The notes beneath the pieces were generated by a model, which was not told the DNA's origin, made no database searches, and saw only the letters and a list, made by a program, of their open reading frames with translations. A stretch of 64,000 nucleotides of DNA, taken from positions 1,674,001 through 1,738,000 of the forward strand of contig NW_002476463.1 of the NCBI RefSeq assembly GCF_000189635.1. Direction: 5' to 3'. A program made the position numbers and the translations under genes. Positions 1 to 12,493 of this stretch are shown here, piece after piece. How positions within the stretch are numbered: the first letter of the stretch is position 1; every line of letters begins with the position of its first letter. Origin of the DNA: Tetrahymena thermophila SB210 (taxonomy: Eukaryota > Ciliophora > Oligohymenophorea > Hymenostomatida > Tetrahymenidae).

Positions 1-780
1 TAAATAGATCAATAAATTAATATAAAAAAAATAGCTAATAAAATATTTATTAAAAAGGTTAAAAAAGAGATATTAAAGATAGAAAGAGCAAATTGTAACT
101 TTTCTCAAAAAGAAAGATTTTCTAGGAGCTTATAAATTTCAATGTCAGATTATATTCAAACGACAAAACGCACTTCATGGATTTCTGTGTAAAAATATCA
201 AGAAATGCAATTATGAAGAAAGCTAAGGATAATAATATCTCTGATCCTTTTCTGATTAACAGTAGGATAGTGTAAGTTAAATTACAATTTCATTAAACAA
301 ATTATACTTTTTTATATAAAAGAATTGAAGACAGTCTAGTGTAAACACTGATGAAGAATTGGGAAACAGAATATCCAAGTAATTAACCAATAAATCTACT
401 TTACTAATTATTACTTGTTTATTTGATTTCTTTAAAATAATAGTTTGAAATTTAATTATATTTACATTTATTTAATTTTAAATAAACAATTAATTACTTA
501 ATTAGCTCTAAAGAAGTATAACAAGAGGAAAGATGAATTTAACTAGCCAAAGAAATACTTCACTATTTTAAATTACTATGCAGCAGTAACTATTTAAGAT
601 TATATTAGATAGGTTTAAAGAGAGAAAAAGATAAAGGAGTAAATAATTAAAAACAAACTTAGTAGTAAAATGAATAAAACAGAAAACATAAACACTTATA
701 GCTTAACAAATAACTAAAAGTAAAAAGTTTTATAAAGAAATTATACAAACAAACCGTGGAGTTCAAACAATAAAAAATGA
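1..780 (+). CDS. 3' part of an unrecognised gene entering from the left edge
   Basis: I do not recognise the product. The frame is open from the window edge and continues over three exons: up to 271, 323-378 and 506-780. The introns (272-322 with GTAAGT...AAAG, and 379-505 with GTAATT...TTAG) keep phase exactly, which is the main evidence for a real gene. The reading frame ends at TGA 778-780. The visible residues are mixed and charged, with a lysine- and glutamine-rich C-terminus and no clear membrane segment or catalytic motif. The start lies outside the window. The following gene (kinase) converges on it from the other strand. Confidence 0.6.
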
Positions 781-1061
781 GAAAATTAAGTTATTTCTTA
801 AACTATATATCTAACTAGCTAGATATAACTTTCTTGTTTTAATGAAAGAAATTAATATTTTTTGACACAAAAAGCGAGAAGGAGCAATCAAAAATAATAT
901 TTTTTAAGAATAAAAAAAATAGCAAACGATCATTAGTAATTAATAATTAACTGTTTGTAAATATAAATATATATCTAGTTAATTATATATAAATCCTATA
1001 TATATGATAAGTAATTTAAAATTTTTTAATTTATTTAATATTGAAATTTAGTAATACATTT

Positions 1062-1092
<31 letters not shown>

Positions 1093-1511
1093 TATTTAAT
1101 TTTATTGATTAATTTACTTATTTATTATTATCATTATTATTATTTTACTTCGCTAGTAAGTTAGTTAGTTAGTTAGTTAGATATTTAGTTATTTGGTTAT
1201 AAACAATTTTTATATTTTGGTTCTGATTAAATCAATATTAGTTAGTTTCAAAGGATTTTATAGAGATTTTTTCTTTAATAAATCATGTCTAAAGTTATAA
1301 TAAATTTAAAAGATAGATTCAAAAAATTCATTTTGATAATATTTTAGATAAATTGAATTTTAAAACTAGCTTAAATCTATTTTAGATGATTTATTTATTT
1401 ATTTATATTTTAATAAGGACAAACTGGTTGGTCTTTTATTTCAGCTTTAAATATTTATTTTGTAATTTGGTAGAAAACTATTTTAAGATCTTAAATAAAT
1501 TATTTTTTTGG
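781..1511. repeat. intergenic stretch with short tandem repeats
   Basis: Convergent 3' intergenic space between the left-edge gene and the kinase gene. It holds simple repeats: about eight copies of a TTTA unit around 1060-1090 and five or six copies of a TTAG unit around 1155-1180. I see no gene in it. Confidence 0.6.
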
Positions 1512-4500
1512 TCATAAACACACATTGCAGTCGAAGGGATTGTATCTAAAAATGAGATTACGATTTATTGTAGTAAAATGCCTTGAACTTATATTTTCTT
1601 CTACTTCGCTCACTCTAAAATCGGCTTCTTGGCAACTATTCTAATTGTATGTACTGTTTCTAATCCCTTGCCTTGAGTAGTATTGATGCTGTTCGTCTTC
1701 AAAAGCTTCTGAATTATAATTCTAATTTTCCTTGCTTAGAATACTTGGAGCAGCAACTATTTATTATATTGGGTTGTACCACATACTTGAGCTATTAAAA
1801 TCTCTAAGTTTTATTTTGATGTGGTTTACTTTTTAGCAATGATTTTCAAGTGCTTCATTTTTTTTTAGATTATACTCTATGCTTCTATTTGAAGAGTATT
1901 GCTTATTATAGAAATCTTCATCCATATTCACTTTTTCATCTGAAATGATATTGCTGAGCCTCACATCTTAACGCTCCTTTTAAGAAATTTAGCTCATAAA
2001 AGTTGGGTATTAAACATTTATCGCCTCCATATTTTGGAAAGGCTTTAAAGAGTATTTGTTTTCTAATCTATTTTAATTTAAACCTTGCTTGTTAATTTAT
2101 GGTTCATTTTCGATGCTTTCCCATCCACTAGATTTCATGCTAGGTTTGTATTCGTCCCTGTTTGAATCTAAAAATTGACTCTTTTTAAATTATGAAGCCT
2201 TCAGATTTAATTAGTTATTATTATAATCACTATTTTATTATTTAAATTAGTCTTCATTTTTATTTTATTCTTATTAGTCCAAACTATTTTTTAAGTCATA
2301 TCCGCTTACATCAAAATTTTCTTCTATACAATCAATATTATTATCAATAGACGCTTCTGGGTTATCATTGTTTGTTTATTCATCTCCTTATTTTTACTTC
2401 TTTAACACTGTTATATGAAGACTCTGATTTTGCAAATATTTATTTCTGAAATCGCAATCAGCACTGGCACTTCTTTTTTCTCTAACAGAGCTAGCTATTC
2501 CACTATCATCATCTTTACTTTCCTCAGCATGAACATTTATAGGAGCAAAGTTGCTTTTATTTCTTTTTCTAACATCATTTATTTACAAGTATATTGAAGA
2601 TAGCTTTGTCACTGTTTAAACAGTATTTGTCTAGCCTTTCCACACAGGATTAACCCAATACAAATCATTTTAAGAATTCTTATCTAAAGAATCTATTTTA
2701 AGTCTATTAAGTCCATCTAATGATTATAATCTAATATTTTTTTAAAATGTATCATTTTAGGTAAGCCAAATAATTAAATATTTTATTATTTATAAAATTA
2801 TTTCTAATTAATAGTTTTTTTAATAAGATTAAAATAGAAAAGATTTGATTGATAATTATTTTAAATGAATAAAACTATTTCATACTTTTAATTTTCGTAG
2901 TTATGTAAATCGAAGTGAAGAGAGTTATTGATGATATTTTCTTTAAAGAATGGGCTGTTAAGACACTCTTGCGATGTAGGTCTATTGATAGGGTCTTTAG
3001 CTAACATTTACTTTACCAAAATTTTAGCTGTTAAGTTTTGAAAAATAAAAAATTTAATTTTAGAAAATGTAAAATTTAATTAAATTTATACTTTTTTATA
3101 AATATTAAATTCAAATAAATAAAATAGAGAAAATAAAATTTTAAGCTATAAAATGAATGCATTAATATATGAGGGATGAATTGTGTAAAAAAATAAATTT
3201 AATTGAGTTTTTTTTAATATTTAAGTTAAATAAAATTTATGCTTTTTAATAAATATTAAACTCAAATAAATAAAATTGATGCTTATTGATAAATATTAAA
3301 CTCAAATAAATAAAATTGATGCTAAGAATTTAACTTAAATAAAATTTATGCTTTTTAATAAATATTAAACTCAAATAAATAAAATTGATGCTTATTGATA
3401 AATATTAAACTCAAATAAATAAAATTGATGCTAAGAATTTAACTTAAATAAAATTGATGTTTTTTAATAAATATTTAACTTAAATAAAGTTGATGCATTT
3501 TATATTTGCAAACAGTAAAAAAGTTAAATTCTTTAAATATTAGAGGATGTAAAATAACATCATTTATGAAATAGACTTTTATTTCTCTTTTAGACAATTA
3601 ATTATTATTAAAAATATTAATTTAATTTATCTAAAATTCTATCTTTTTTGTGGTAGATTTATGATTGGAATAGTTTTTGTTAATTTTTTTCTAAAATTTA
3701 TTTATTAAAAAGGGAACAAATAAATATGTGTTTATTTGGATTAAACACAGATATATTATTATTAATTGATTAATCAAATTTCTTTACCTGCTTAAGGGAT
3801 TTTTTAATTTGAATCCAGTATTTAAAAATCAATTTCACATTTTTTATTTTACTCAACTACTTATCTGTGATTGCTTCCTTTGAAAGGTTATTGACCACAT
3901 AATCTATGTTTATTATCATTAAATTTTATATTAATTAAAGGAAATTCAAGAAAGCAAAATTTGTTTACAGTATGTAAAAAATAACGCCAGCACTAAAGAC
4001 ATCCACTTTATGGTCATATAGTTTATGTGTATCTTTGTTTGAAAGAACTTCTGGAGCTAAGAAACCAGGAGTACCACATTTTTTAAATAAAAAATCATTT
4101 AATACAGTACTATCATAAGTAGCTAGGCCAAAATCAGCTATTTTTATTTTAGTAGAATTAATATCATCTTCAATTAGGATATTATCTGGTTTTAAATCTC
4201 TGTGGATAATCTTTCTTTGATGTATATGTGCAAGGGCAATCAGTATATTTTACATAAGTTATCTCATATTTTCTATAGTAAAGTTTTATTTGTCTTTTAA
4301 TTTTATTTTTTTTACTAGCTCACCACCTTTGATATATTCTAAGATCAGATTTACAGAGCTGTCTGTTTCGTAAACACCAATTAATTTAAGACATCCATTT
4401 ACATTATCAAGTTCTTTCATTATCTATATTTCGTTAAGCAGAGATTTCTTTTTTTTTACAAACAAATAAATCATTTAATAAATTTTCTTTGCTTTTTTAA

Positions 4501-5583
4501 GTAATTATTAAGTTTTAAAACTTTAAAAAAAAATATTTTACAATTCCCTTTGTTTACTATAATAACTTGTCTTTAGTTATAACTTTTATTGCATAATTTT
4601 CACGTGAAAACTTATCCTAAGCAAGAAATACCTACAGTTATAAATTAAAGAAATTTGAAAAAAGAAGAAAAATATTTAATGGTATTTTTAATTATCTCAA
4701 TAAATTAATATTTATAAAATCTGGTATTAGATTTTTTAAACACCTTTGATTGATTTATTTAATGATTAGAGTTTTCTTTGAATATCACTAAAAATTAATT
4801 GATTAAAAGAAAGTCAACTAAATGCTTTAGAATTATCTTGTGTTATAAATAATAGAACAATAAAATTGTATAAAACATAATATTTTACTCTTGAAAATCC
4901 ACCTTTACCAATCATTTTAAGTATATTAAACTAGTTATGAAAGTCAAGCATAATACAGCATCTTCTTAGAACAACACACCATTCATTAAATATTTGTTTA
5001 TTTTCTGTTAATAGTTCTACAAAGGAGGAATCTTATCGCAAACAAATAATATACGTGTTATTTTTTAAGATTTTCACTTTGGATTCATAAAATTCTGCAT
5101 AAACTAAGCTGAGATCTAACATTCCTTTTATCGATGTGCTTTTTTATTTCTATATCAATATTTATTATAATTTAGAAACCAAATATGATTTTATTTTTAT
5201 ACTTATAAGATTTAATAGATCTTTAAAAATGAATTAGTTAAAAATGTAGTCATAAATCAATTTTCGTAATTTTATTAGTGACTAAAAATGAATTATAATA
5301 TGTCGATTTATTCATTTTCTTTTAAAGGTATAAATTATTTTTTTTTGAATATGATAGTAAAATATATTTCTACCTCGCAATAATATAGAGTATTATTAGC
5401 AATATAGTAGTATCGCTTTACGAGTCTCTTGAATGTTTTAGTGCGCTTTTAAAAATAGCTAGGTGTAACTTATAAATTCATTAAATCTGATTATTTGAGA
5501 GGTTTTTTTTCTTTCAACCATATTGACTATTAATTTGAAGATTTTTGTGAGGCGAATAGCCAACCATTAGTTTTAATTTTCAT
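1512..5583 (-). CDS. PH-domain serine/threonine protein kinase with long C-terminal tail
   Basis: Predicted 838 aa in seven exons (5583-5374, 5149-4889, 4631-4542, 4447-3969, 3903-3788, 3027-2886, 2730-1512). All junctions keep phase. Residues about 5-140 read as a pleckstrin-homology domain: an N-terminal NGWLF strand, basic FKRLVKRYYY, and a closing W-C-V-V-L helix. The kinase domain follows: Gly-rich loop GKGGFS at about 151-156, lysine K173 in YAIK, HRDLKPDN at 269-276, DFG at 292-294 and APE at about 318-320, so it should be active. The order PH then kinase, and the CGTPGFLAPE segment, resemble AGC/CAMK-like kinases common in ciliates. After about residue 420 the protein is Asn/Gln/Ser-rich without a recognised domain. 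The start is the first ATG before the PH domain. PH domains usually bind membrane phosphoinositides, so recruitment to membrane is an inference. Confidence 0.88.
3028..3787 (-). repeat. 760-nt intron of the kinase gene holding a nested minisatellite
   Basis: This intron separates kinase subdomains IX and X and is several times longer than the others in the gene. Inside, about 3225-3445 contains two near-identical copies of a 109-bp unit. Each unit is itself built from two 40-bp subunits sharing the core AAATAAATAAAATTGATGC and a 29-bp remainder. Degenerate partial copies flank it (about 3075-3135 and 3445-3500). The splice boundaries (GTAAAG...ACAG) lie outside the array. Confidence 0.8.
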
Positions 5584-6579
5584 AATATTACTTGAAACTC
5601 TTTAAAAAATAAAAAATTTAGCACAGTAAAATAAAAACTTTTGTTTCTTTTATTCACTTTCTTATAATCTCTCTCTAAACAATCAATATTTCAGATTTTT
5701 ATTGAAAATAAATAATTTATATATATTTTTTAAGAAAGGGGTTTGCAATAATTAATAAGCTAGATCTATTTTGCTAGTATAATAAAAACTTAAAATATAA
5801 AATATGCGATTAAAAATAACCAGATAAACTCAGATCATCAAAAAAACAAAAAAAAAAGTAGGTCTGAGACAGATTCAGTAATTCATAATTTTATTGCTCT
5901 TTTTTAAATTCTTTAAACAATATTTTTAAGAACTATCAAACTAGTAAAAGTTTTGTAGACGATTATAATAACATTTAAATGTTAAAATTTTTAATATTAA
6001 AAATTATTTTATTTTACTCCTTCAATAAGATTCAAAAAAATAAATAAATAAATTTAACTTGTACAAAAAATGAAAGGAAATATTTAAATAAGATAAAATT
6101 TATTTGAACAAATGCACCTTAATGAGTAACAAAAACTCCATAAAACTAAAAGGTAAATTTGAATATAAAAATTTTCAAAATCAACGTGAAAAGTTTACAT
6201 TTTTTTTACTTATTATTGTTATTTTTTACTTAATTTTTTAGAGAGAAAAAAAATATTTCTAAAAAACAACAAGTTTTTCATTTTGAATTTGAGTATTTAT
6301 TGTGCTTTAAAATTAGAGTAATTCATAAAAATTAAAAAGAGTTCTTTCTTGTATTGATTTAATTAATATTATTATTAACATATTATATAATTGGATTATT
6401 AGCCATAAATTTTTTATTAGATTGTGAGTTGTAAGATATATTTTTATATTATTTTCATCAAAATTAAAAATCAGTGCTTTGCTTAACTATTCTCCTTTAT
6501 TGATTTTTATCCTTTTTCTGTCAAATCTTATTAAAAATTAATATTACTCAATCTTTATTGATTTTTACAATTACTCAAA
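5584..6579. promoter_or_regulatory. shared upstream region between divergent genes
   Basis: About 1 kb of very AT-rich DNA between the 5' ends of the kinase (-) and the GRAM-VASt gene (+). It must hold both promoters, but I see no recognisable element beyond A/T tracts, and no open gene. Confidence 0.4.
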
Positions 6580-8384
6580 ATGTCATCAAAAAAGAGACTT
6601 CTCTAACTTTTTGGTTTACCAAAGGATGTAATAATAATTTATAGCATATTCCTTTTTCATAAGCTTGCTAATTTTAAAATAAAAATTGCAAAATGATACA
6701 ATTCAACTTGTATAAAATAGGAAATCATTTTTGAAGATTTTAGTTGTGCTTGTTAGGATGGAATATTAAAACATGGAAGAATGTTTATAGCAGAAAATTA
6801 TATTTGCTTTTATGCAACAGTTTTAGGATTCAAAACTAAAGTAAAAATAACTTTAATAAATCACTCTTTAATTTGTAAAAGATAAATAAATTTCAGTTTA
6901 TTAACAATAACCCATTTTTGATATTTACAGAGAGTCATCAATGTAAATGAAATCTAAGATATTAAGAAAGAAGCAGTCCTAGGTTTTATAAACAATGCAA
7001 TTGAGATAAAGACAAAAGACTAAAAATCACACTTTTTCTGCTCTTTCTGGAATAGAGAATCAGCTTATAAACTCCTCTATGGTATTTGGAAAGGAGAACC
7101 TCTCCAAGATATCGATAAAGAAAACAGTAAAATATTCTAAAATAGCTATTTTAATTTAACTTGATTATGTATACTATGTAATAGGCTCAGATAAAGATGA
7201 TAATATAAGCGAATAAGGCAGCCAATCAGCTGGAGATAGCTTAGTGGTTGAATAATCAGACGTTGAAATTTTGAATCCAGAGACATCTGAAGAAAACAAA
7301 GAACTTTTAAGGTGTATTCTCCCCGTTTCTGTTGATGCATTTTTTGAAAAGTTTATTGGAGACAATGCAATTTTTTCTTATGGTTAGCATATGGAAAAAA
7401 ATGGATCAACTGATATAAAAATTTCAGAATGGGCTGAAAACGAAGAACTCAAATGCTTTACAAGAGAGTGCAATTTGGTAATCAAAGTTTCAGGAGTGCC
7501 TCTAAGAGATACAAGTAGATTCCAAAAAATTTAAACATATAAGAAAGAAGGGTAATAAAGATTTATTAAATGAATAGTTTACAATCTACCTAAAATATAT
7601 TTATTTATCAATCATCTTATATTCATAATATACACTAAAGATTGATTCTAAAATAAATATAAACTCGCTTTAATTAAATAATTATGATTATAATAGAAAT
7701 TCAAAATTCATTTACTTTTACCATAATAGGGAAAATTTGATCATCTCAAGCACTAGTAAAGTATTTGACGTGCCTTATAGTGGGTATTTTACCACTGAAG
7801 AGAAATGGGAAATATCTCCTGTTGAAGGAAGTTCAGACAAGTGTTTATTAGTGTGTAAAGGCTGGGTTACTTTTAATAAAAATACAATGATGAAGAAAAC
7901 AATTACACAAAGAAATGAGCAAGGTTTGAAAGAAGATTATGAAGTCTGGATAGGCAGGATCAGGAAAATTTTGTAGCCTAAAAAGCCTGAAGAAAACCCC
8001 AACAACTCAAATAAGCAACAATTTGAATAAGTTCTAACTAAAAATGAACTCAACTTAAACAAAAACAACCCTAAAGACAACCAATCTAAAAAGGTTTCTA
8101 AACTTCAAAGTTCAGGAAAAATTGTTGGTACTGAAGATTTTAAGAGACTAAACTAGGGCATAACTATTTTAATTGGCTTGATTGGTATGATTATCTTACT
8201 CATAGCTCTAGACATTATCATTTTCAATAACAATGTAAACAAGCTTGATTTAAAAATTGCTAATCTTGAAAAAATGGTTTTAAGTCTTACTTAATAATTA
8301 ATAAACTAAAATCTTACATCATCATCAACAATAACAACCGATTATGCTATTGGTTAATAAAATAACATTAATCAAGAATTATGA
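6580..8384 (+). CDS. GRAM-VASt domain membrane protein (Lam/Aster-type lipid transfer protein)
   Basis: Predicted 461 aa in five exons (6580-6627, 6721-6840, 6931-7126, 7185-7551, 7730-8384), with phase kept throughout. Residues about 17-115 fit a GRAM domain (the EDFSCACQDGILKHGRMFI start is typical). After an acidic linker, about 145-315 fits a VASt/StART-like domain: ILPVSVDAFFEKF, the EWAEN-CFTRE strand, and a W-E-I-SP and GWVTF-like later half. A single hydrophobic helix at about 387-409 is followed by a 52-residue Q/N-rich tail. This order is that of yeast Lam/Ltc and animal GRAMD1/Aster proteins, ER-anchored lipid carriers at membrane contact sites. Sterol transfer is the family role. 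Whether this one carries sterol, tetrahymanol or something else is not shown by the sequence. Confidence 0.85.
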
Positions 8385-9855
8385 ATAAATAAATAAACTT
8401 TTCAATCAAAATAAAGTATTTTAATCGAAGTCTAGTTATGTGTATTAAAATTTTTATAACGTAATGAGTACTAATAAAATAAAAAAATTATATAGAAATG
8501 CTTAATATTGGCTATTTGTCTTATACTATACATACACCCTCATAAACAATATATGTCAAAATAAATTGATAGAAATTGATATTTAGAAAAATATTATATC
8601 TATGTTTATGGTGTATAAGTAAGTAAAGAATGAGGGGTTGCCATAGCATATGAAAAATTACAATAAATATATAAAAACTCCTAATTTTATTTTTTTTAAA
8701 TTTTGAGAAGGTAAAAATTGTACATATTGTAAGGAAATTTGTAGAATAAAAATAAGTTTTTTGAAGACTGACTTTAAAGATTCATGAATTTAATAGATAT
8801 TGCATTTAAAAATTAATGAATAAAATAAGACATGTTTAAAATTAAAAGCAAATATAGGAATATAAATTATATGAATTGAGTTTCTATAATTAATTTAACA
8901 ATTTATTATTTGAAGATATTTATTACTGATCTGATTTATATTAAAAGTTAGTCATTTAATTTACTAATAATTTTAGAAGTAAATAACAAACCAAAAAAAA
9001 AGATAAATATACCGAATTACGTACAAAAAACACTTTAACTTCAAATAATCTAAAAAAAAAGAACATAAAATTTAATACTTATTTACATACAAAAAATCAT
9101 ATTTTAATTTTAATTGATTATTTATTGTGATATTACTCTCTTCTTTTTGCCAATTTATACTTAAGTTTATATCAGATAATTTATCATTAACCAAATTATT
9201 ATTTTAAGTATTTTGATTTTAAATTAACTATTTTAAGATTTTTTATCATCGAGAAACACTCAATTATATTTGTGAAATTTAAAATTTGTTTTCGTCATGC
9301 AATTACGCAAATTAAATCCTGTATTTTCTAAAAAAAATTTAAATTGAAAAAAAATATAGTCATCATATGATTTTTAAATTCATTAACTAAAGACATAATT
9401 AGATATACAAACACTACAATTATAAACGTAACGAGTGAATGATGCACATCTGAACAATTAATTATAAATCAATTTACTCTCCTTTATATAAATTATTCAG
9501 TAATTTACTAACTAAAAATTAATTTGCCATTTTTAACGCTTAAATTATTTTCTTTAAAAAATAAAAGTAGTAAATAGTTTCTTGTGTTATTAAAATTATG
9601 AGCTGTTGAATTTATTAAACGTATCCTTTAACAAAAACTCGTTATTTAATTAAAGACAGCACAAGCGTTAACTATATAATTTTATATTATTAATTCTGAA
9701 TAATTTGGAAATTGATAGTTTATTTACTGTACGTTGTTTTATTTTTTCATTAATTAAAAACATAATCACATTTATATTATTTGTTTTTTTAAAGTAAGCT
9801 TAACAATAATTTTTTTATTTATTTATTTGGTTGGTTAGCTGGATTTTTATTCTCC
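8385..9855. other. convergent intergenic region, no gene seen
   Basis: About 1.5 kb between the 3' ends of the GRAM-VASt gene and the FHA gene. It is AT-rich with A and T runs. No frame looks coding and no RNA gene was recognised. Confidence 0.5.
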
Positions 9856-11226
9856 TCACAACTCTTCAAGTTTCTTATACACAAGTCTCGGATGAAATAT
9901 GTAGTTATGTAACTCAAAAGAGAGATCACTTTGTATGAGATGAAAGTTACTATGAGTATTATTAACATATTAATCATAATTGGCAAGGTAAACGAATGTC
10001 CCAAGAGTCTTTTATTATTCTTTTAGCATCCATATTCCATATGTTTTATTAAAATAGATTACTGCATGATTCTAAGCAGCGCTTATGTGCTTAACTTGAA
10101 CATCAGATAATTTATCTCTGCCTATAGTCAAGCTTTTTGAGTTTCCTTTAATAGTATAAGTTTGTCCTTTAAGTTCTCCCTCTATGCAATCTATTTCAAT
10201 GCAGTATTCTCCAATAGGATCAGCCGTTGTTCCTGTTTGAGATACATTTTTTTAATTTTTTTTAATTTAAACTTGCTCTTCTCTCCATTCCTTAACATTA
10301 TGAAACATCTTAGTTTATGATTTATTTTAGAAATCTTGCAGTTCTGCTTCTAAACTATACTAGCCAGTAAATATATAGCTGACAAAATTCATATTTATTT
10401 CTTCAAAAGTGGGTTCTGGGTATATTTTACGAACTGCAAAACGACAGCCACTACTTCCTATTTCAAATACCATCTTATAATCTAAAACCAAGGGCTTCTT
10501 TTCTCCAATAATAAATCTCATCCTATTCATTTTCTTACTCTAATCCTTTACATAATAGCCAGTAGTACCTATTCCTATCTTACAATGTGTAGGATAAATA
10601 TCGTATGTATCAGGAAAAACAATATCATTAGCTCCTTTCTTTGTGCTACTGCCCATTTTCAAGACATCAAGTTTATTTAAATCCTACTCAACAGCTTTAT
10701 TCAGAATAATTTTATCTCTAAAAATATCTATTGTGCTACCTTGATTAAATAATTATTTTAAATTAATACCAAATTCGTTAGAATAAAAATGCAATTTTGT
10801 AATAATTTGATATTAAATAAAAATAGTTTTTAATAAAAAATATTTTTTTCAATATAAAATACCTGTTTATAAGTAAACTATTTCAGATTTTTAATACTTA
10901 TTTTATATTGTTAGCTCAATATAATCTAAATCATTATGGCTTTTTTTTTAATTTTCTTCATTAATTTTAAACTCGTAGTTGAACACAAGCTTTCTCTTTG
11001 ATGGAACATTCCAATAGCTAGTAAAAAATATCAAAAAATCGCTTATAGATACTCTAAATTATCTATCTGGATCAATCAACTCTCTAATATACCTCATTTA
11101 ATATTCATCTAAATCGCAGTCTCCGTATTATTTTACAAAATCATGAAATTTATCATTAAATTCCTCATAATCAACTTCTCTAACTCTCCCAAATAATTGC
11201 TTCCAAAGTTACAATCCTTACTCCAT
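9856..11226 (-). CDS. protein with two FHA-like domains
   Basis: Predicted 415 aa in two exons (11226-10863 and 10739-9856; the intron GTATTT...TCAAG keeps phase). The C-terminal part reads as a forkhead-associated domain: a conserved strand ending SLTIGRDKLSDVQVKH, then ISAAQNHAVI, matching the GR-(x)n-S-x-x-H pattern used to bind phosphothreonine. A second, more diverged FHA-like copy precedes it at about 165-240 (DTYDIYPTHCKIGI and FEIGSS). It lacks the usual GR, so it may not bind phosphopeptide. The N-terminus is helical and acidic, with a poor EF-hand-like loop (DPDRQFRVS). There is no membrane segment. FHA proteins usually act as phospho-dependent adaptors; the partner is unknown. Confidence 0.75.
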
Positions 11227-12027
11227 AGTTTAAGTTATTAATATTAAAGTTAAATATCTCAATAAATTGAATTAGCAATAGTAAAATAAGTCTTTTTCGG
11301 TAATTAGCAACGACTTAATTAACAAATACAAAATAATATTCAAAGACCTAATTATTATTACAGTTATTTTTATTGTATAAAATAAATACGAAATTATGGT
11401 AATACTTCAATATACAGTTAAAATATTCAGAAAGAAATAATTATAAAACAAACTAAGTGATGAAATTCTAGAATTCAAAAGATAAAACTGAATAAAATAA
11501 TTTCTTTCAATATATGAAAAAATAAATAATATAATTATCTATTCTATTCGTTAAATTTACTAAAATAATTTGGAAACAAATTTTTAAAAGCAATTGAATA
11601 AATTATATCAAATAAACAAAAAAATTTGATAAAAACACTTCTTTTTTGATTATTAAATTAAATTATTCTTAATTAGAATTTTTGGCAATTATTCATAAAT
11701 TTTCAATTGAAAAAAACTATTTTTAAAATTAGAAATTTTCAAAGTTTTATTCGAATAAAATATTTTTTTGATAGTAATTATCAATTATTGTTTTTTTTTA
11801 GATATTAATTAGATTGTTTCAATAATCTAAAAATACCATATTAAATATCCATAAAAAATAATCTAATTTAGATATAAAGATAGAATAGCATTTCTGGAAG
11901 ATTCATTCAATTAAATTCTAAATGAAAAAAAAGAGTTTACTTACATTATTATTTAATATAATATAAATAAGGGAACTATTTGAAAATAGAATAGAATTTA
12001 TTATTTTATATAAAATGATCTATTTCT
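11227..12027. other. intergenic region upstream of the FHA gene
   Basis: About 800 bases between the 5' end of the FHA gene and the 3' end of the small membrane protein gene, same strand. It should contain the FHA gene promoter. Nothing else is recognisable. Confidence 0.4.
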
Positions 12028-12493
12028 TCATTAAGCTACCTACTAACTATTTTGAGTATTTTTTTGTAACATAAGCTATTTTCTTTCTGCTAAATTGTCG
12101 TCTTCCTTCTTTTTAGCCTCTATAATTTATATAATCAAAATGTTTACAATTTATAAAAAAATAAATGCTTTATAGCAATAATAATATTTTAAAATTTGAT
12201 AACTTTACCTAGTCTTCTTGTAGTACTTTTTTGTATAATATTGTCATCTAAATGCATTTATATTTATATAAATTATTTAATTTATTTTTTCTCCTAATTA
12301 TTTTACATATTCTTGTATTTATAATAATGAACTCAGTTATGGCACCTAATATAAACGCATTTCTAAAATGTTTAAAAATCAACTTCTTTCCCTTAGCTTA
12401 AGAATCTAAAAACTTAGACTCTGTAATCTAAAATGTATTAAATTTGTTAAGCTTTAAAGAGTCTTTGCTTTTTCTGATATTAGGGTCTGACAT
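12028..12493 (-). CDS. small membrane protein, 105 aa, unrecognised
   Basis: Three short exons (12493-12307, 12247-12209, 12119-12028) joined by two introns of 59 and 89 nt, with phase kept. The predicted 105-aa product has a basic N-terminal half, one hydrophobic segment around residues 47-62 (FILGAITEFIII), then a highly charged K/E/R/Q-rich helix to the end. There is no signal peptide. The pattern of a single anchor with a charged tail is seen in small mitochondrial inner-membrane subunits and assembly factors, but I cannot assign one. The compact intron structure supports a real gene. Confidence 0.6.

Noticed and set aside
8525-8620. Imperfect inverted repeat (TACACC...ATAAAC and its partner)
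   Set aside because: Only 12 matching bases with a 3-base bulge; expected by chance in sequence this AT-rich.
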